Assembly (NCBI GenBank): GCA_016700115.1 | Contig: CP064999.1 | Location: forward strand, 1,984,001-2,048,000 | Direction: 5' to 3' | Source: Sphingobacteriales bacterium | Lineage (GTDB): Bacteria; Bacteroidota; Bacteroidia; Chitinophagales; UBA2359 | Length of the DNA: 64,000 bases | Shown: one piece after another, positions 54,910-64,000 of the stretch | Layout: every line of letters starts with the position of its first letter | How positions within the stretch are numbered: the first letter of the stretch is position 1 | The notes under the pieces: model-generated | Database searches by the model: none | Told to the model about the DNA's origin: nothing | What the model saw: the letters and a program-made list of their open reading frames with translations, nothing else | Program-made: the position numbers and the translations under genes

Positions 54910-55800
54910 TTAAACAGGCACTTTAACCAGATAGGTTTTATCTTTTTTGGTTTTCAGGAAAGTGGTACGCATCCACGGATTGAGTAGTTTTATCGTTTTA
55001 TAGTTGGTATTGTAGCTTTTAGCAAAAGTTGTCAGGTTGTCTATGCCGGTAACTTCAACCTGATTGGTGGCTTGTTTGGGATAGAAATCTTCGGTTGTAA
55101 AGTGATAACCATAGTCATGGGGATTTGTCATGACCACTTTATATGCCAGAATACGGAAGATATAGCGCGAAGTTTCGGTATTTAAGTATAGGTTGTAAAA
55201 ACTACTTTCTAACTGGTCGTCAGTATGGTCATTCATACCCGATACGCCTCTGTTATATCCTGCTGCTGCCATTGTCCAGCTATTCAATCGCTGATTGGCG
55301 TTTCTCAGGTAATTACAAGCTGCTTGGGTAGATTTTTCAAGATGCAACCTTTCATCCACATCTTCGCTTACCTCCATGTTATATTGACGGGCGGTAGCTT
55401 CCATAAATTGCCATACACCTTTTGCCCCTTTGGAGGAAGTTACGTTTTCCAGCCCGCTTTCAGCCATTGCCAGATATTTAAAATCATCGGGTATTCCGTT
55501 TCTGCGTAAAATATCTTCTATTTCAGGAAGGATACGATATGCCAGTTTCATCACCCTGATGGTACTGGAATGTTGATGAGTTACATTGATGATTTCCCGG
55601 TCTAATCGCTCACGAACTTCCCTGTCATAAAGCGGAACAGGTTCGCCTGCAAATGTCAAACTTGTGGGAATGGGAGGTTGATTGACATGTTGCTGAACCT
55701 TGTTGGTTGAAGGAGTATTGAGGCTAAACCCGCTGATGAACAACAGGTAGATTAAAAACATGACCGATATAAGATGAAGTGCGGTTAACAGATGGCGCAT
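54910..55800 (-). CDS. lytic transglycosylase with LysM-like tail (MltD-type)
   Basis: 296 residues. An N-terminal membrane/signal helix (LLTALHLISVMFLIYLLF) precedes the SLT domain: catalytic Glu in LAMAESGLENV, then SKGAKGVWQFMEATARQYN and AAAGYNRGV. The C-terminal 50 residues (LTTFAKSYNTNYKTIKLLNP) resemble LysM. It cuts the glycan strand of peptidoglycan with formation of 1,6-anhydromuramic acid. Probably anchored in a membrane facing the periplasm. Confidence 0.88.
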   Translation of the reverse strand: MRHLLTALHLISVMFLIYLLFISGFSLNTPSTNKVQQHVNQPPIPTSLTFAGEPVPLYDREVRERLDREIINVTHQHSSTIRVMKLAYRILPEIEDILRRNGIPDDFKYLAMAESGLENVTSSKGAKGVWQFMEATARQYNMEVSEDVDERLHLEKSTQAACNYLRNANQRLNSWTMAAAGYNRGVSGMNDHTDDQLESSFYNLYLNTETSRYIFRILAYKVVMTNPHDYGYHFTTEDFYPKQATNQVEVTGIDNLTTFAKSYNTNYKTIKLLNPWMRTTFLKTKKDKTYLVKVPV

Positions 55801-55926
55801 GACTTTACCTTTTTTAAAATCAAAGAAACGTTGAGGCTGTTGCTTTATATAATTACAGATGCTAAGGTAGTGTTTTTTTTCATTTACCGTTCTATATGGC
55901 TTTAAAAATTAATCGGGTTGTTTTTG

Positions 55927-55934
55927 TACCTTTG
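55927..55934 (+). promoter_or_regulatory. possible -7 element TACCTTTG
   Basis: TAnnTTTG match 57 bases before the start codon at 55991; only a weak TTTA is present at -33. Confidence 0.4.
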
Positions 55935-55990
55935 TCCGGCTTGTCATTTATAGGCAGTATCAATATTTTTATTTAAAGTACCAATTCTTT

Positions 55991-57139
55991 ATGAAATTCG
56001 GAACCAAAGTTATACATGCCGGCATCTCGCCCGATCCATCTACAGGTGCCATCATGACTCCCATATTTCAAACCTCAACCTATGTTCAGGAAGCACCCGG
56101 AATACACCATGGGTACGAATATGGACGCACCCAAAACCCTACACGGACTGTACTCCAAAACAATTTGGCTGCACTTGAAAATGCCCGTTACGGGGTTTGT
56201 TTTTCAAGCGGTTTGTCAGCTACAGATGCAGTGTTGCGATTGCTTCAACCCGGAGATGAGGTGATTGCCGGCAATGATCTATATGGTGGCACCTATCGTT
56301 TATTTGTTCGGGTTTTTCAGAAATATGGTATTAAGTTCCATTTTACCGATATGCAGGATGTCAATAGCATTCTGCCCCTTATCAATAACCATACAAAAAT
56401 GGTATGGATAGAAACACCGACTAATCCAATGTTGGGCATCATTGACATATCGGCCATGTCTGTGATTTGTAAATCAAAAGGTCTGCGTCTATGTGTGGAC
56501 AATACTTTTGCTTCTCCATATTTGCAAAATCCGCTGGATCTTGGAGCTGATGTGGTTGTACATTCTGTAACCAAATATCTGGGGGGACATTCTGATGTCA
56601 TTATGGGAGCTGTTATGTGCAACGATGAGGCTTTTCATGAACATCTTGTCTTCCACCAAAATGCGGTTGGAGCAGTTCCTGCACCTATGGATTGTTTTTT
56701 GGTATTGAGAGGATTAAAAACCCTGCATCTTCGAATGGAAGCTCACTGTAAAAATGCGGCTTTGGTTGCCGCATTTCTTTTACAGCATCAGGCAATTAAA
56801 AAGGTGAATTACCCGGGTTTCGAAACACATCCCAACCATCAAATTGCCAAACAACAAATGCGGGGCTTCGGAGGCATGGTGTCTTTTACCCTTAAAAACG
56901 ATACCATTGAGGCTGCCACCAAAGTATTGTCTAACACCCATTTGTTTGCCTTGGCCGAGTCATTGGGCGGCGTAGAATCACTGATTGGGCATCCAGCTAC
57001 AATGACTCATGCCTCGATCCCTTTGGAAGAAAGACAGAAAACCGGGGTGCTCGATTCTTTATTGAGGCTAAGTGTCGGAATAGAGGATGCAGACGATTTG
57101 ATTGAAGATCTGAAACAAGCCTTGGATATGGTTTTATGA
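55991..57139 (+). CDS. cystathionine gamma-synthase/lyase-type PLP enzyme
   Basis: 382 residues. Start KFGTKVIHAGISPDPSTGA, then SSGLSATDAVLRLLQPGDEV, YGGTYRLF, and the PLP lysine Lys195 in HSVTKYLGGHSD. These are the Cys/Met-metabolism PLP enzyme motifs; the family includes MetB, MetC, cystathionine gamma-lyase and homocysteine synthase. The closest fit by eye is cystathionine gamma-synthase/lyase. Substrate choice needs residues that I cannot assign with confidence, so no gene symbol is given. Confidence 0.88.
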   Translation: MKFGTKVIHAGISPDPSTGAIMTPIFQTSTYVQEAPGIHHGYEYGRTQNPTRTVLQNNLAALENARYGVCFSSGLSATDAVLRLLQPGDEVIAGNDLYGGTYRLFVRVFQKYGIKFHFTDMQDVNSILPLINNHTKMVWIETPTNPMLGIIDISAMSVICKSKGLRLCVDNTFASPYLQNPLDLGADVVVHSVTKYLGGHSDVIMGAVMCNDEAFHEHLVFHQNAVGAVPAPMDCFLVLRGLKTLHLRMEAHCKNAALVAAFLLQHQAIKKVNYPGFETHPNHQIAKQQMRGFGGMVSFTLKNDTIEAATKVLSNTHLFALAESLGGVESLIGHPATMTHASIPLEERQKTGVLDSLLRLSVGIEDADDLIEDLKQALDMVL

Positions 57140-57163
57140 AATACAATTTCTAAGGGGTTGTAT

Positions 57164-58189
57164 TCAGTTATATAAGCCCGATAAAAACTGCATAGTATCC
57201 ACACCATCAGCATAGTCCCACAAATTTGGTAATTGTGCCTGACCGAAAGGAATTAATACGCCCAAAGAATTTTCAGGAGAGGCAACGACGCATTGAATTT
57301 GGTCCGCCTGCTCCATAAGTTTGCCGTATAAACCGGCTTTATCATAGTAGTATTCATAGTGCAAAACTCCAACCGGGGATGCAACAGTTTTGTTTTCCTG
57401 TAAAACCAAAAAATCGGAGGCGTATTTTAATTGACCATTTAGCATGAAAATAGAATAGTAGTAGTCAAAGTTGTTTTTATATTTATTGTGTTGGTTTACA
57501 TCGGCAAAATACTCTAAGTGAGACAGCAGGTTAGGAAAGTCATATCCAACAGGCACAAACAATTTAGATACATTTCGGCATCCTAATCCAAAGTATTGAA
57601 AAATGTCTTTACCTAATTCTTGGATTTCATCCGAAGATTCGTTGCCGGTTAAAATGGCAGCCGAGCTCCGGTTTTTTCGGATAATATGGGGGTATTTCCC
57701 AAAATAATATTCAAAGTAACGGGCAGAATTATTGCTGCCGGTAGCAATAACAGCATCAAACCCGTTTAACTGTTCTGCAAAGTCAATATAGCAGGATACT
57801 TCCGGGTCTGTTTCTTTGAGCAGGTTTATCAGAAACGGGAACAACAAGGCATCTTTCCCCGATAGCTTCACCTTTGCCTTATGTCCGGCAACAAATACAC
57901 ATAAAAAATCGTGAAACCCGACTAAAGGCACATTTCCAGCCATCACCAATCCGATGGTCTTTAATTCAACAGGAGAAGAGGGTATATTGTAACGGCTTGA
58001 CCATTTGTACAAATTGTTTTCGTTGAGATAGCGTGTAGTAATAGCATCAACGGCCTGACGGACACTTTCAGGAGTAAACCAGGGATTTGACACACAAGAT
58101 TGGTTCACCACACTATCAAAATCTGCTTCTTTATTTTTAAGTTTTTCACCTAAAGCTGCCAAAACCTTTATTCGGGAAGATTGTTGCAT
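57164..58189 (-). CDS. acyl-CoA reductase (LuxC-like)
   Basis: Start taken at the ATG at 58189 (MQQSSRIKVLAALGEKL); an in-frame TTG at 58234 is possible. About 341 residues. LuxC-like features: TIGLVMAGNVPLVGFHDFL, KAKVKLSGKDALLFPFL, and a nucleophile-type Cys in YFGLGCRNVSKLFVP. LuxC reduces fatty acyl-CoA to aldehyde. In Bacteroidota a LuxC-like gene next to a ferredoxin is common and not luminescence-related. Divergent to the ferredoxin gene, 96 bases between starts. Confidence 0.8.
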   Translation of the reverse strand: MQQSSRIKVLAALGEKLKNKEADFDSVVNQSCVSNPWFTPESVRQAVDAITTRYLNENNLYKWSSRYNIPSSPVELKTIGLVMAGNVPLVGFHDFLCVFVAGHKAKVKLSGKDALLFPFLINLLKETDPEVSCYIDFAEQLNGFDAVIATGSNNSARYFEYYFGKYPHIIRKNRSSAAILTGNESSDEIQELGKDIFQYFGLGCRNVSKLFVPVGYDFPNLLSHLEYFADVNQHNKYKNNFDYYYSIFMLNGQLKYASDFLVLQENKTVASPVGVLHYEYYYDKAGLYGKLMEQADQIQCVVASPENSLGVLIPFGQAQLPNLWDYADGVDTMQFLSGLYN

Positions 58190-58285
58190 GTTTTTTAATT
58201 GGTTAATAAAATTTTTAAGACCAAAAGTGTTCAAAAAAGCAAAAATAACATCTTAAATTTACAACCTCATAAAAATACTTTTGCT

Positions 58286-58633
58286 ATGGCTATAATGATA
58301 ACTGACGAATGTATTAACTGTGGTGCTTGTGAACCCGAATGTCCTAACAATGCTATTTATGAAGGTGGTGTTGAATGGGCAATTGAAGATGGCACTACCA
58401 TTAAAGGAGATGTAACTTTGTTGGACGGAAGTATTGTGGATGCTTCAGACAGATTTACCCCTATTCAGGAGGATTACTATTATATTGTACCCGACAAATG
58501 CACAGAATGTATGGGTTTTCATGAAGAGCCGCAGTGCGCTGCAGTTTGTCCCGTAGATTGTTGTGTACCTGATCCTGATTTCAGAGAAACGGACGAAGTA
58601 CTGCTTGGGAAAAAAGCCAAGCTACATATCTAA
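58286..58633 (+). CDS. 4Fe-4S dicluster ferredoxin
   Basis: Start at 58286 (MAIMITDECINCGACEPECP), preferred to an upstream in-frame codon because this is the conserved N-terminus; 115 residues. Cluster 1: CINCGACEPECP. Cluster 2: CTECMGFHEEPQCAAVCPVDC, with an insertion between the first two pairs. A soluble low-potential electron carrier. It is divergent from the LuxC-like gene and may give it electrons, though this is inference. Confidence 0.9.
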   Translation: MAIMITDECINCGACEPECPNNAIYEGGVEWAIEDGTTIKGDVTLLDGSIVDASDRFTPIQEDYYYIVPDKCTECMGFHEEPQCAAVCPVDCCVPDPDFRETDEVLLGKKAKLHI

Positions 58634-58681
58634 TCTCTTTTCCAAATTTGTTTTAGGGGTTTTACCCGATCTAAATTAGAT

Positions 58682-58732
58682 ATACCTTAGCAATACGTTA
58701 GTTAAATCCGTTATTGCTAAGGTATTTTTTTA
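58682..58732 (+). terminator. terminator after the ferredoxin gene
   Basis: A perfect 14-bp stem (58682-58695 with 58712-58725), 16-base loop, followed by TTTTTTT. Confidence 0.85.
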
Positions 58733-58793
58733 AAAAACGGCCATCTCAACCCAAACAACTGTATTTTGGGTTTCATATCTTAAAATTTGGTTT

Positions 58794-60209
58794 ATGAAAT
58801 TGTTAATAAGAAAATTGGAGGGTTATACCTGTATTTTATATCTTTTCCTGTTTGCTGCATTTACTATCCCGGCAAAGCAGGCATTAGCACAGAAAGAATC
58901 TGTTTTCTTTGTACAATTAGGAGTTTTTTCAAAGAAACCCACAAATCAAATAGAGCAGGTCAAGAATTTAGGAGCAATTTATATCGAAAATACCGGTAAG
59001 AACCAGCAAAGATATCTGTTGGGGCAATTTGCTATGCGAGTTGATGCCGAAAAGACTCTAAAGGATGTAAAAGCAAAAGGTTTTTCTGATGCTTTCATTG
59101 TAGAGCGACAAATTGACAATGTACCTACGATTTATGACAATTTGGATTTGATACAGGGTGATAATGGAAACAAGGGGGGGGTACAACCATCCCGAAAAAA
59201 TGACCAATCCAAAGCTTTTTTGGTACAAGTAGGGGTATTTGGCGGAAAAATACCAATGAACGAAATTTTGCCATTGGTCAGTATCGGCAATATTTATACT
59301 GAAAAAACGAATACTGCCACCAAAGTATTTGTAGGTACTTTTGCCAGCCGCAAGGCTGCGGATGAACCTTTGAAAGTTGCAAAAGCATCCGGATTTAAAG
59401 GCGCTTTTGTGAAAGAGATGCCCATTTCTGCTTTGGAATTACTGATTGAACAGCGACAAGGAATTCCACAGGGAAATACTCCAAACCTACAGATTGCCGC
59501 AGTAACCTTTTCCAACCCGATAGAGGAGTTTTCACTTCCTTATCCTACCGATTCGGTGGAAATTCACGGCAATATTTTACCTCTTACCCAAAATGACTTT
59601 TTGTTTCATGGGTATATCAGAATCAAGGGTGACATGTATGCTCAGACTTTGTTGTTGCGTTCGGATAACAGCGGTAAAAACTGGACAGAGGTCTTTAAAG
59701 GAGAATATGGGTATGATATCCGTTATCTCGAATTTGTCAACGAGCAAACCGCATTTATGATGACTATGGGTTATGTTGAAGGCCCCGGAGCATTGACACT
59801 ATACCGAACCGATAATAAAGGAATTGCATGGAAAGAGGTAGGTAATATTCCCAAAAACGAACATTATTGTTATCCGACCTACCTTCGCATGAACGATGTG
59901 AAATTTGGCACCGTTGTCTATAATTGCGAAGACGAAACCAATTTTTTATGGAGCACTTCCGATGGAGGAGCTAACTGGCAATATAAAGGCACAATGAGTA
60001 AAAGCGCTTTTAAAAACCTGCCTCCATATCAGGCAGAAAGCGCTAACGGTATTTATGCCAGTCAAGATGGCACAAAATTTTTTAAACAAACCGATACCGA
60101 TAATTACTACATCGTTTTTCAATTGAATACTGTCTCTAATGCGTGGGAAGAGGCTTTCAGGTTGAATAGATGGTATCACCTTAAAAATGGTATTGCAACT
60201 GCATTTTAG
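58794..60209 (+). CDS. exported protein with two SPOR domains and Ycf48-like repeats
   Basis: 471 residues. Signal peptide in TCILYLFLFAAFTIPAKQA, cleavage near LAQK. Two SPOR-type domains: about 36-107 (ESVFFVQLGVFSKKP, YLLGQFAMRVDAEKTLKDVK) and about 142-212 (AFLVQVGVFGGKIP, VFVGTFASRKAADEPLKV). The C-terminal 220 residues have BNR/Ycf48-like blades (LLRSDNSGKNWTEVFKG, DNKGIAWKEVG, TSDGGANWQYKG). SPOR domains bind denuded septal peptidoglycan, so a cell-wall location is likely. The combination is unusual. Confidence 0.7.
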   Translation: MKLLIRKLEGYTCILYLFLFAAFTIPAKQALAQKESVFFVQLGVFSKKPTNQIEQVKNLGAIYIENTGKNQQRYLLGQFAMRVDAEKTLKDVKAKGFSDAFIVERQIDNVPTIYDNLDLIQGDNGNKGGVQPSRKNDQSKAFLVQVGVFGGKIPMNEILPLVSIGNIYTEKTNTATKVFVGTFASRKAADEPLKVAKASGFKGAFVKEMPISALELLIEQRQGIPQGNTPNLQIAAVTFSNPIEEFSLPYPTDSVEIHGNILPLTQNDFLFHGYIRIKGDMYAQTLLLRSDNSGKNWTEVFKGEYGYDIRYLEFVNEQTAFMMTMGYVEGPGALTLYRTDNKGIAWKEVGNIPKNEHYCYPTYLRMNDVKFGTVVYNCEDETNFLWSTSDGGANWQYKGTMSKSAFKNLPPYQAESANGIYASQDGTKFFKQTDTDNYYIVFQLNTVSNAWEEAFRLNRWYHLKNGIATAF

Positions 60210-60671
60210 TTGTTAGTTATTAAGCTGTAACTCAGCAGGATTTAGGTAATAGGTTTTTCGACCAGTGCCATCAATTCGCATGTTTTTTTGGTATTTCTGC
60301 GACCTCCCGTTTTGATTAACGTGTGATAGATTGTTAAATCGAGGTGCCGTTATAAGTGTTAAAGTCTTGAAAAACAATGAAACAACCCAATTATCCTGAA
60401 GGGATAAAACATTTATAGAACATAGCCGTTCAACAACCTATTCGACCCGAATGGGGTCGTATATAACGCTCTATATAGCTTCTATAAATGTGTGAACCTT
60501 TCGGGTTCGCTAATCAGCTTCATCATCCAAGAAGCTTGATAACATACACATCAACTTCTTAAAGATTTAATAAAAAAGTCTTGTTGAAATTCTAATTCCA
60601 ACCTCACGGTAAACTGATAGTTATTGCCCTTAAAATCTTCATTAATTGGTTGAAGCTAAATGAATTAAATA
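60210..60671. repeat. structured spacer with 12-bp inverted repeat element
   Basis: No gene seen. ACATTTATAGAA at 60409-60420 is perfectly inverted at 60480-60491. Between and after lie small hairpins (CGACCC..GGGTCG; GAACC..GGTTC; AGCTTC..GAAGCT). It resembles a non-coding mobile or REP-like element about 80-150 bases long. Confidence 0.5.
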
Positions 60672-62288
60672 TCATTCCCCCGAAACCACCAACCGCACGG
60701 TAGTTTGGGAGTTTGGGGTGATGAGTTGCAGAAAGTAAAGCCCGGGCGGCCATGTATGCGATGGCAGGATTCCGGAAGGTTGGTTGGGTTGCTCCCGGTA
60801 GAGGATATTGCCTGTAAGGTTAAACACCCGCAATTCTAAGGAAGCACCCGAAGAAATACCGTCTGCCTGCCAATAGATGTTTTGATTTGCCGAAACAGGG
60901 TTTGGATATAGTGTTATGGACTGAATGGGATTATCGGGCTTATGTATGCCAGTAGCCACATCAATTTGGGTGCAAAGGGTATCGTTACCGCAGGGGTTGG
61001 TGGCGACGAGGCAAAGGTTGTAGGTTCCGGGATAGGGGTAGGTGTAAACAGGAGTAGCAGTTTGGGCGGTATCCGAATTTCCGAACAACCAGGTATATTC
61101 GTGTGCGCCGGTGGAGGTATTGCTTACTATGTTTAGGGTGTAGTTGTCTATGGAATGGATAAAAGCGGCCTGCGGACGGCAATTTCCGGTGGAATCCATT
61201 TTTACGAAGAAGGGGTGGCCTAAATAATAAGGCGAGGCGAGTTGTACTGCTACTCCACCTATAAGATAACCTCCGTCTGATGTTTTGAGGATGGTTCTTC
61301 CGACAGTTCTGTAGTTTTTAATTTTGATATAGTCAGACTGCCATTGCAGGTTGCCGTTATTATCTATTTTGACAATCCAAAGATTCGGTTTTGGGTTTGA
61401 ATAAGTTCTTCCAACGGCAATATAGCCGTCTGTGCCGGTGCTGATGATGCTATGAAAACCATAGACACCGGGTACGACAGGTGGAACCGTGGTTTGATAA
61501 TACTTGGTCCAAACATGATTGCCATTTAGGTCAACCTTTGCAATTATACGATAACCATCGGTAACGATATAACCATCTCCTTCATTGGCATGGATAATAG
61601 TTCGGGTATCAACTTCCCACAAATCAACGCAACTTTGGCTTATCGAACCAGAATAAGGAACCTTGATAAAGCAACCATCGCAATAATTACAATGTGCAAA
61701 AACCATCCAACCGTTTCCGTCTAATAAAGGGACTATGTCGTTATTAGTAGGTCCTGAAGACCAGTTATCAAAAGTTTGTACGGGAAGAGCAAGAAAATTA
61801 ACTGAACTTGGATACAAGCCGGTAGCACTGTTTAAAGACCAGATACAATTATATTCAAACGGATAATATGCATCTCCCAACAGTAATGTTGTTGATGTGC
61901 CGGAATATATAACTAAATCTCCGGAACCTTGAATTATTTCCCAAATGCCCCCCAAACCGTATATGCTTTCAGTAATAGACCATTCAATTTCAAAATTACT
62001 ATTCAGTTTTGTGTTATAAAACATGAAACCACCGTCAGTTGTACGCACGGCTTGGCCTTGAGCAATATCAGATGTCCAAAGAGTATCGCCGGTTTCTGAG
62101 TTTAAAAGTACCATGCCCGGTTTCCTACCAGAACTCAAAAAGTTTCCGTCATCCATTTCGAATAAATCAAAGACTTCCACATCAGAGTTTGATAATGCAT
62201 TTGATTTGAAGTGGCTAACCCAAACTTGTGCAAATACAAGTTGCGAGCAGAGCAGAACAGCCAACAAAGAGATTGAAATTTTTTTCAT
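60672..62288 (-). CDS. secreted propeller-like protein with PKD and T9SS domain
   Basis: The ATG at 62288 (MKKISISLLAVLLCSQLVFA) starts the signal peptide; an upstream in-frame codon is rejected. 538 residues. Repeats with VRTTDGGFMFYNT, GTDGYIAVGRTYS, TSDGGYLIGGVA. A PKD-like domain near 375-450 (YTWLFGNSDTAQTATPVY, YPGTYNLCLVATNPCG). Type A sorting domain at the end (LYPNPVSANQNIYWQA, LPSHTWPPGLYFLQL). Starts 10 bases after the broken gene upstream. Surface protein, ligand unknown. Confidence 0.85.
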   Translation of the reverse strand: MKKISISLLAVLLCSQLVFAQVWVSHFKSNALSNSDVEVFDLFEMDDGNFLSSGRKPGMVLLNSETGDTLWTSDIAQGQAVRTTDGGFMFYNTKLNSNFEIEWSITESIYGLGGIWEIIQGSGDLVIYSGTSTTLLLGDAYYPFEYNCIWSLNSATGLYPSSVNFLALPVQTFDNWSSGPTNNDIVPLLDGNGWMVFAHCNYCDGCFIKVPYSGSISQSCVDLWEVDTRTIIHANEGDGYIVTDGYRIIAKVDLNGNHVWTKYYQTTVPPVVPGVYGFHSIISTGTDGYIAVGRTYSNPKPNLWIVKIDNNGNLQWQSDYIKIKNYRTVGRTILKTSDGGYLIGGVAVQLASPYYLGHPFFVKMDSTGNCRPQAAFIHSIDNYTLNIVSNTSTGAHEYTWLFGNSDTAQTATPVYTYPYPGTYNLCLVATNPCGNDTLCTQIDVATGIHKPDNPIQSITLYPNPVSANQNIYWQADGISSGASLELRVFNLTGNILYREQPNQPSGILPSHTWPPGLYFLQLITPNSQTTVRLVVSGE

Positions 62289-62298
62289 GGTATTGTAA

Positions 62299-64000
62299 TT
62301 ATGGGTAAATGAACCAAAAAGGTTTCCATATGGCTTCAATAGAGTCCTCTGGGACTTCGGAGTTGAAATTGAAGGACTCTGTACATATCCATGCTACATT
62401 GTCGCGTTCGTCATTATCAGAGGATTCTCCCAAATATAGAGGAGCACTATTGAAGTGAATATCTCCTACATTACCGACTATTTTTTGTAAATATGGAGGA
62501 GAACCATAAGGAATTCCGTCCACATGTACTGCTTCTGCTACGGGCTGTCCCTCACCTACCGTAATTCTAATTTTCTTTTCACCCTCCTCGTCATTTTTAC
62601 TCATCAGGATGGGATTGAAAAAATAAGGCATTCCGGGCGGAGTTTCACCTCCTGTTAGTAATCCGGATAGGGACAAACCTCTGCCAGCATCAGCGTTGGC
62701 TTCGTTGAATACATAATAATTGCTATTGCCTGTACCAATATTTGGTAATTCTTTTACCGACAAAGCCCATTCTCGGGAGTTGGTATGTCCAAATCCTAAG
62801 ATATCAACAGGGCGTTTGGACCTGCATCGAAAAATACGCCCGCACCCCCAAAAACTCCGTCTTCAGGGTCGGGAGTGGTGCCGGTCGAGTTTCTAAATCG
62901 GACTACCTGACGGTATAACGGGAAAATACCGCCTTGTTGAAGAATAGACGCTCCGTTCCGCCACACACCATCAGGAAAATAATTTGGGCTGTATTCCGTA
63001 CTGCCTCCTATCCATTGTGCCGGTATTTCAAGCAACACCCTCCCCTCGCCGGTACAACCGATAAACAAGTTATAATTTACACCGCTTCTACTCCCGTAGT
63101 ATAAGCGCCGGTTAAATTTCCTTCGCTATGACAACCAAGATAAGTATTTCCCAATCCACTGTTATCAAATATTCCCCAACTTCCATTGCGGACTGTGTTC
63201 AAACTTACTATAGCGCCTGCATTGGCATCAATTCCGGCCACATAAAGTCCGTTTCTCTTACAATGGCTGATACGGGAATTGTATATCTGACTTACATTGA
63301 CATTTGTGTAAACGCTAATTGGGTATCCGTTGTTGACATTGTCACAGGCATAAACAAAAAACACTTCTGAAACGGCATTAATACTGCCATCATAAGTAGC
63401 TTTTATCCGAATAGGAAATTGTCCAAAAGGAAACGATGCGGTATCGGCATTAATACTAAATATAACTGAATTGGCAGCAATTGGTCCAGAAGAAACCTCA
63501 AAAAAGGCATTAGCAAAACAGATAAATCTTCACCTCCAATAAGTATTTCAATTTCTAAGTTATCTAATACGGTACTTCCGTCTAACTGTGTTTTATTAAC
63601 AAGATGCAAAAAGTTTATTTCTAAATCAGTGAGATTGGTATCAATATCCGGTACCGGACTAATTCCTACATATTCCGAATATCTGAATTGGATATAATTA
63701 TCAGGTAAAGGAGTGGGGGTTAATTGATTTAGAATATGTTCAGGGTCAGGAGGATTGGCTATCATTATGCCGTCAATTTCGTAAAATAGCCCCCATATTC
63801 TTTGCCCCTCAAGAAAAAAATTTCCGAAATTAGTACCAACCAATCTGATACCATCTCCCGGGAAGCCTCTAATGTTACAATTGTTGATTGCAGTACGTTT
63901 ATGTAGTACCATTCCATGTCCAAATCCAAAATCAGGATTGGCGGGATTTTGGTAAACTTCTGATGTATTGTTATAAATCAGCGAAAAGTCTTCTAAAGTG
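62299..64000 (-). pseudogene. parallel beta-helix protein broken by three frameshifts (5' end outside window)
   Basis: Four frames join into one protein if single bases are restored in three short homopolymers: T4 to T5 near 63520 (giving DLSVFANAFFEVSSGP), G3 to G4 near 63090 (giving GSRSGVNYNLFIGCTGEG) and A3 to A4 near 62812 (giving KRPVDILGFGHTNSREWA). The frame is open to the window edge upstream of 63912. Coils such as NNCNIRGFPGDGIRLVG and NTYLGCHSEGNL are right-handed beta-helix repeats. Either a decaying gene or local sequence errors. Confidence 0.7.

Noticed and set aside
57164..58633. Bioluminescence (lux) locus
   Set aside because: Only a LuxC-like reductase and a ferredoxin are present; no luciferase genes. 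This pair is common in non-luminous Bacteroidota.

Overview
The window reads as chromosomal DNA of a Bacteroidota bacterium, probably from the Saprospiria/Chitinophagia side of the phylum. The evidence is several secreted proteins with type IX secretion (T9SS) C-terminal sorting domains, PKD and GEVED domains, a DUF2480 protein, a trigger factor-clpP-clpX cluster, TAnnTTTG-type promoter elements and an almost complete lack of Shine-Dalgarno sequences. The assignment rests on gene content only. No rRNA genes and no intact mobile element were seen.

Layout. 1-6.3 kb: the 3' part of recQ, a large secreted PKD/GEVED/dockerin-like protein and an outer-membrane barrel. 6.6-12.6 kb: an AT-richer accessory island. 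A degenerate 21-bp repeat array leads into a small alpha-helical protein gene. A tight four-gene operon follows (cytosine-5 DNA methyltransferase, dual GHKL ATPase/histidine kinase, receiver protein, caspase-like peptidase). The far side is closed by an inverted paralogue of the small gene. 12.9-30.9 kb: mostly housekeeping genes (a PP2C-like/TPR membrane protein, corA, dapF, tRNA-Leu, tig, clpP, clpX, twin alpha/beta hydrolases around an ECF sigma factor, a CcrM-like adenine methyltransferase, valS).

31.1-42.3 kb: a minus-strand block of four T9SS cargo proteins. Two are long parallel beta-helix proteins that carry a poly-G tract inside the signal peptide. One tract has 10 G and is in frame; the other has 11 G and is out of frame, the pattern of a phase-variable switch. 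The gene ends and spacers of this block carry recurring modules: orphan sorting-domain tails, a stuttering AAAAGTGAAAAACT repeat and a palindrome. 42.8-43.1 kb: a second 21-bp repeat array of different sequence. 43.5-60.2 kb: dnaG, a TlpA-like thioredoxin protein, an RlmD-type methyltransferase, ubiX, a repeat protein with a peptidoglycan-binding domain, a lytic transglycosylase, a cystathionine synthase/lyase-type enzyme, a LuxC-like reductase, a ferredoxin and a SPOR-domain protein. 60.7-64 kb: another T9SS protein, then a beta-helix gene broken by three single-base homopolymer deletions that runs off the window.

The strongest candidate for an undescribed system is the four-gene operon at 7563-12000. 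Its composition suggests self-DNA marking, an ATP-driven sensor kinase, a receiver relay and a protease effector, consistent with an anti-phage or stress-suicide module. That role is inference from domains and context. The switchable poly-G tracts and the two 21-bp arrays are the next most interesting signals.
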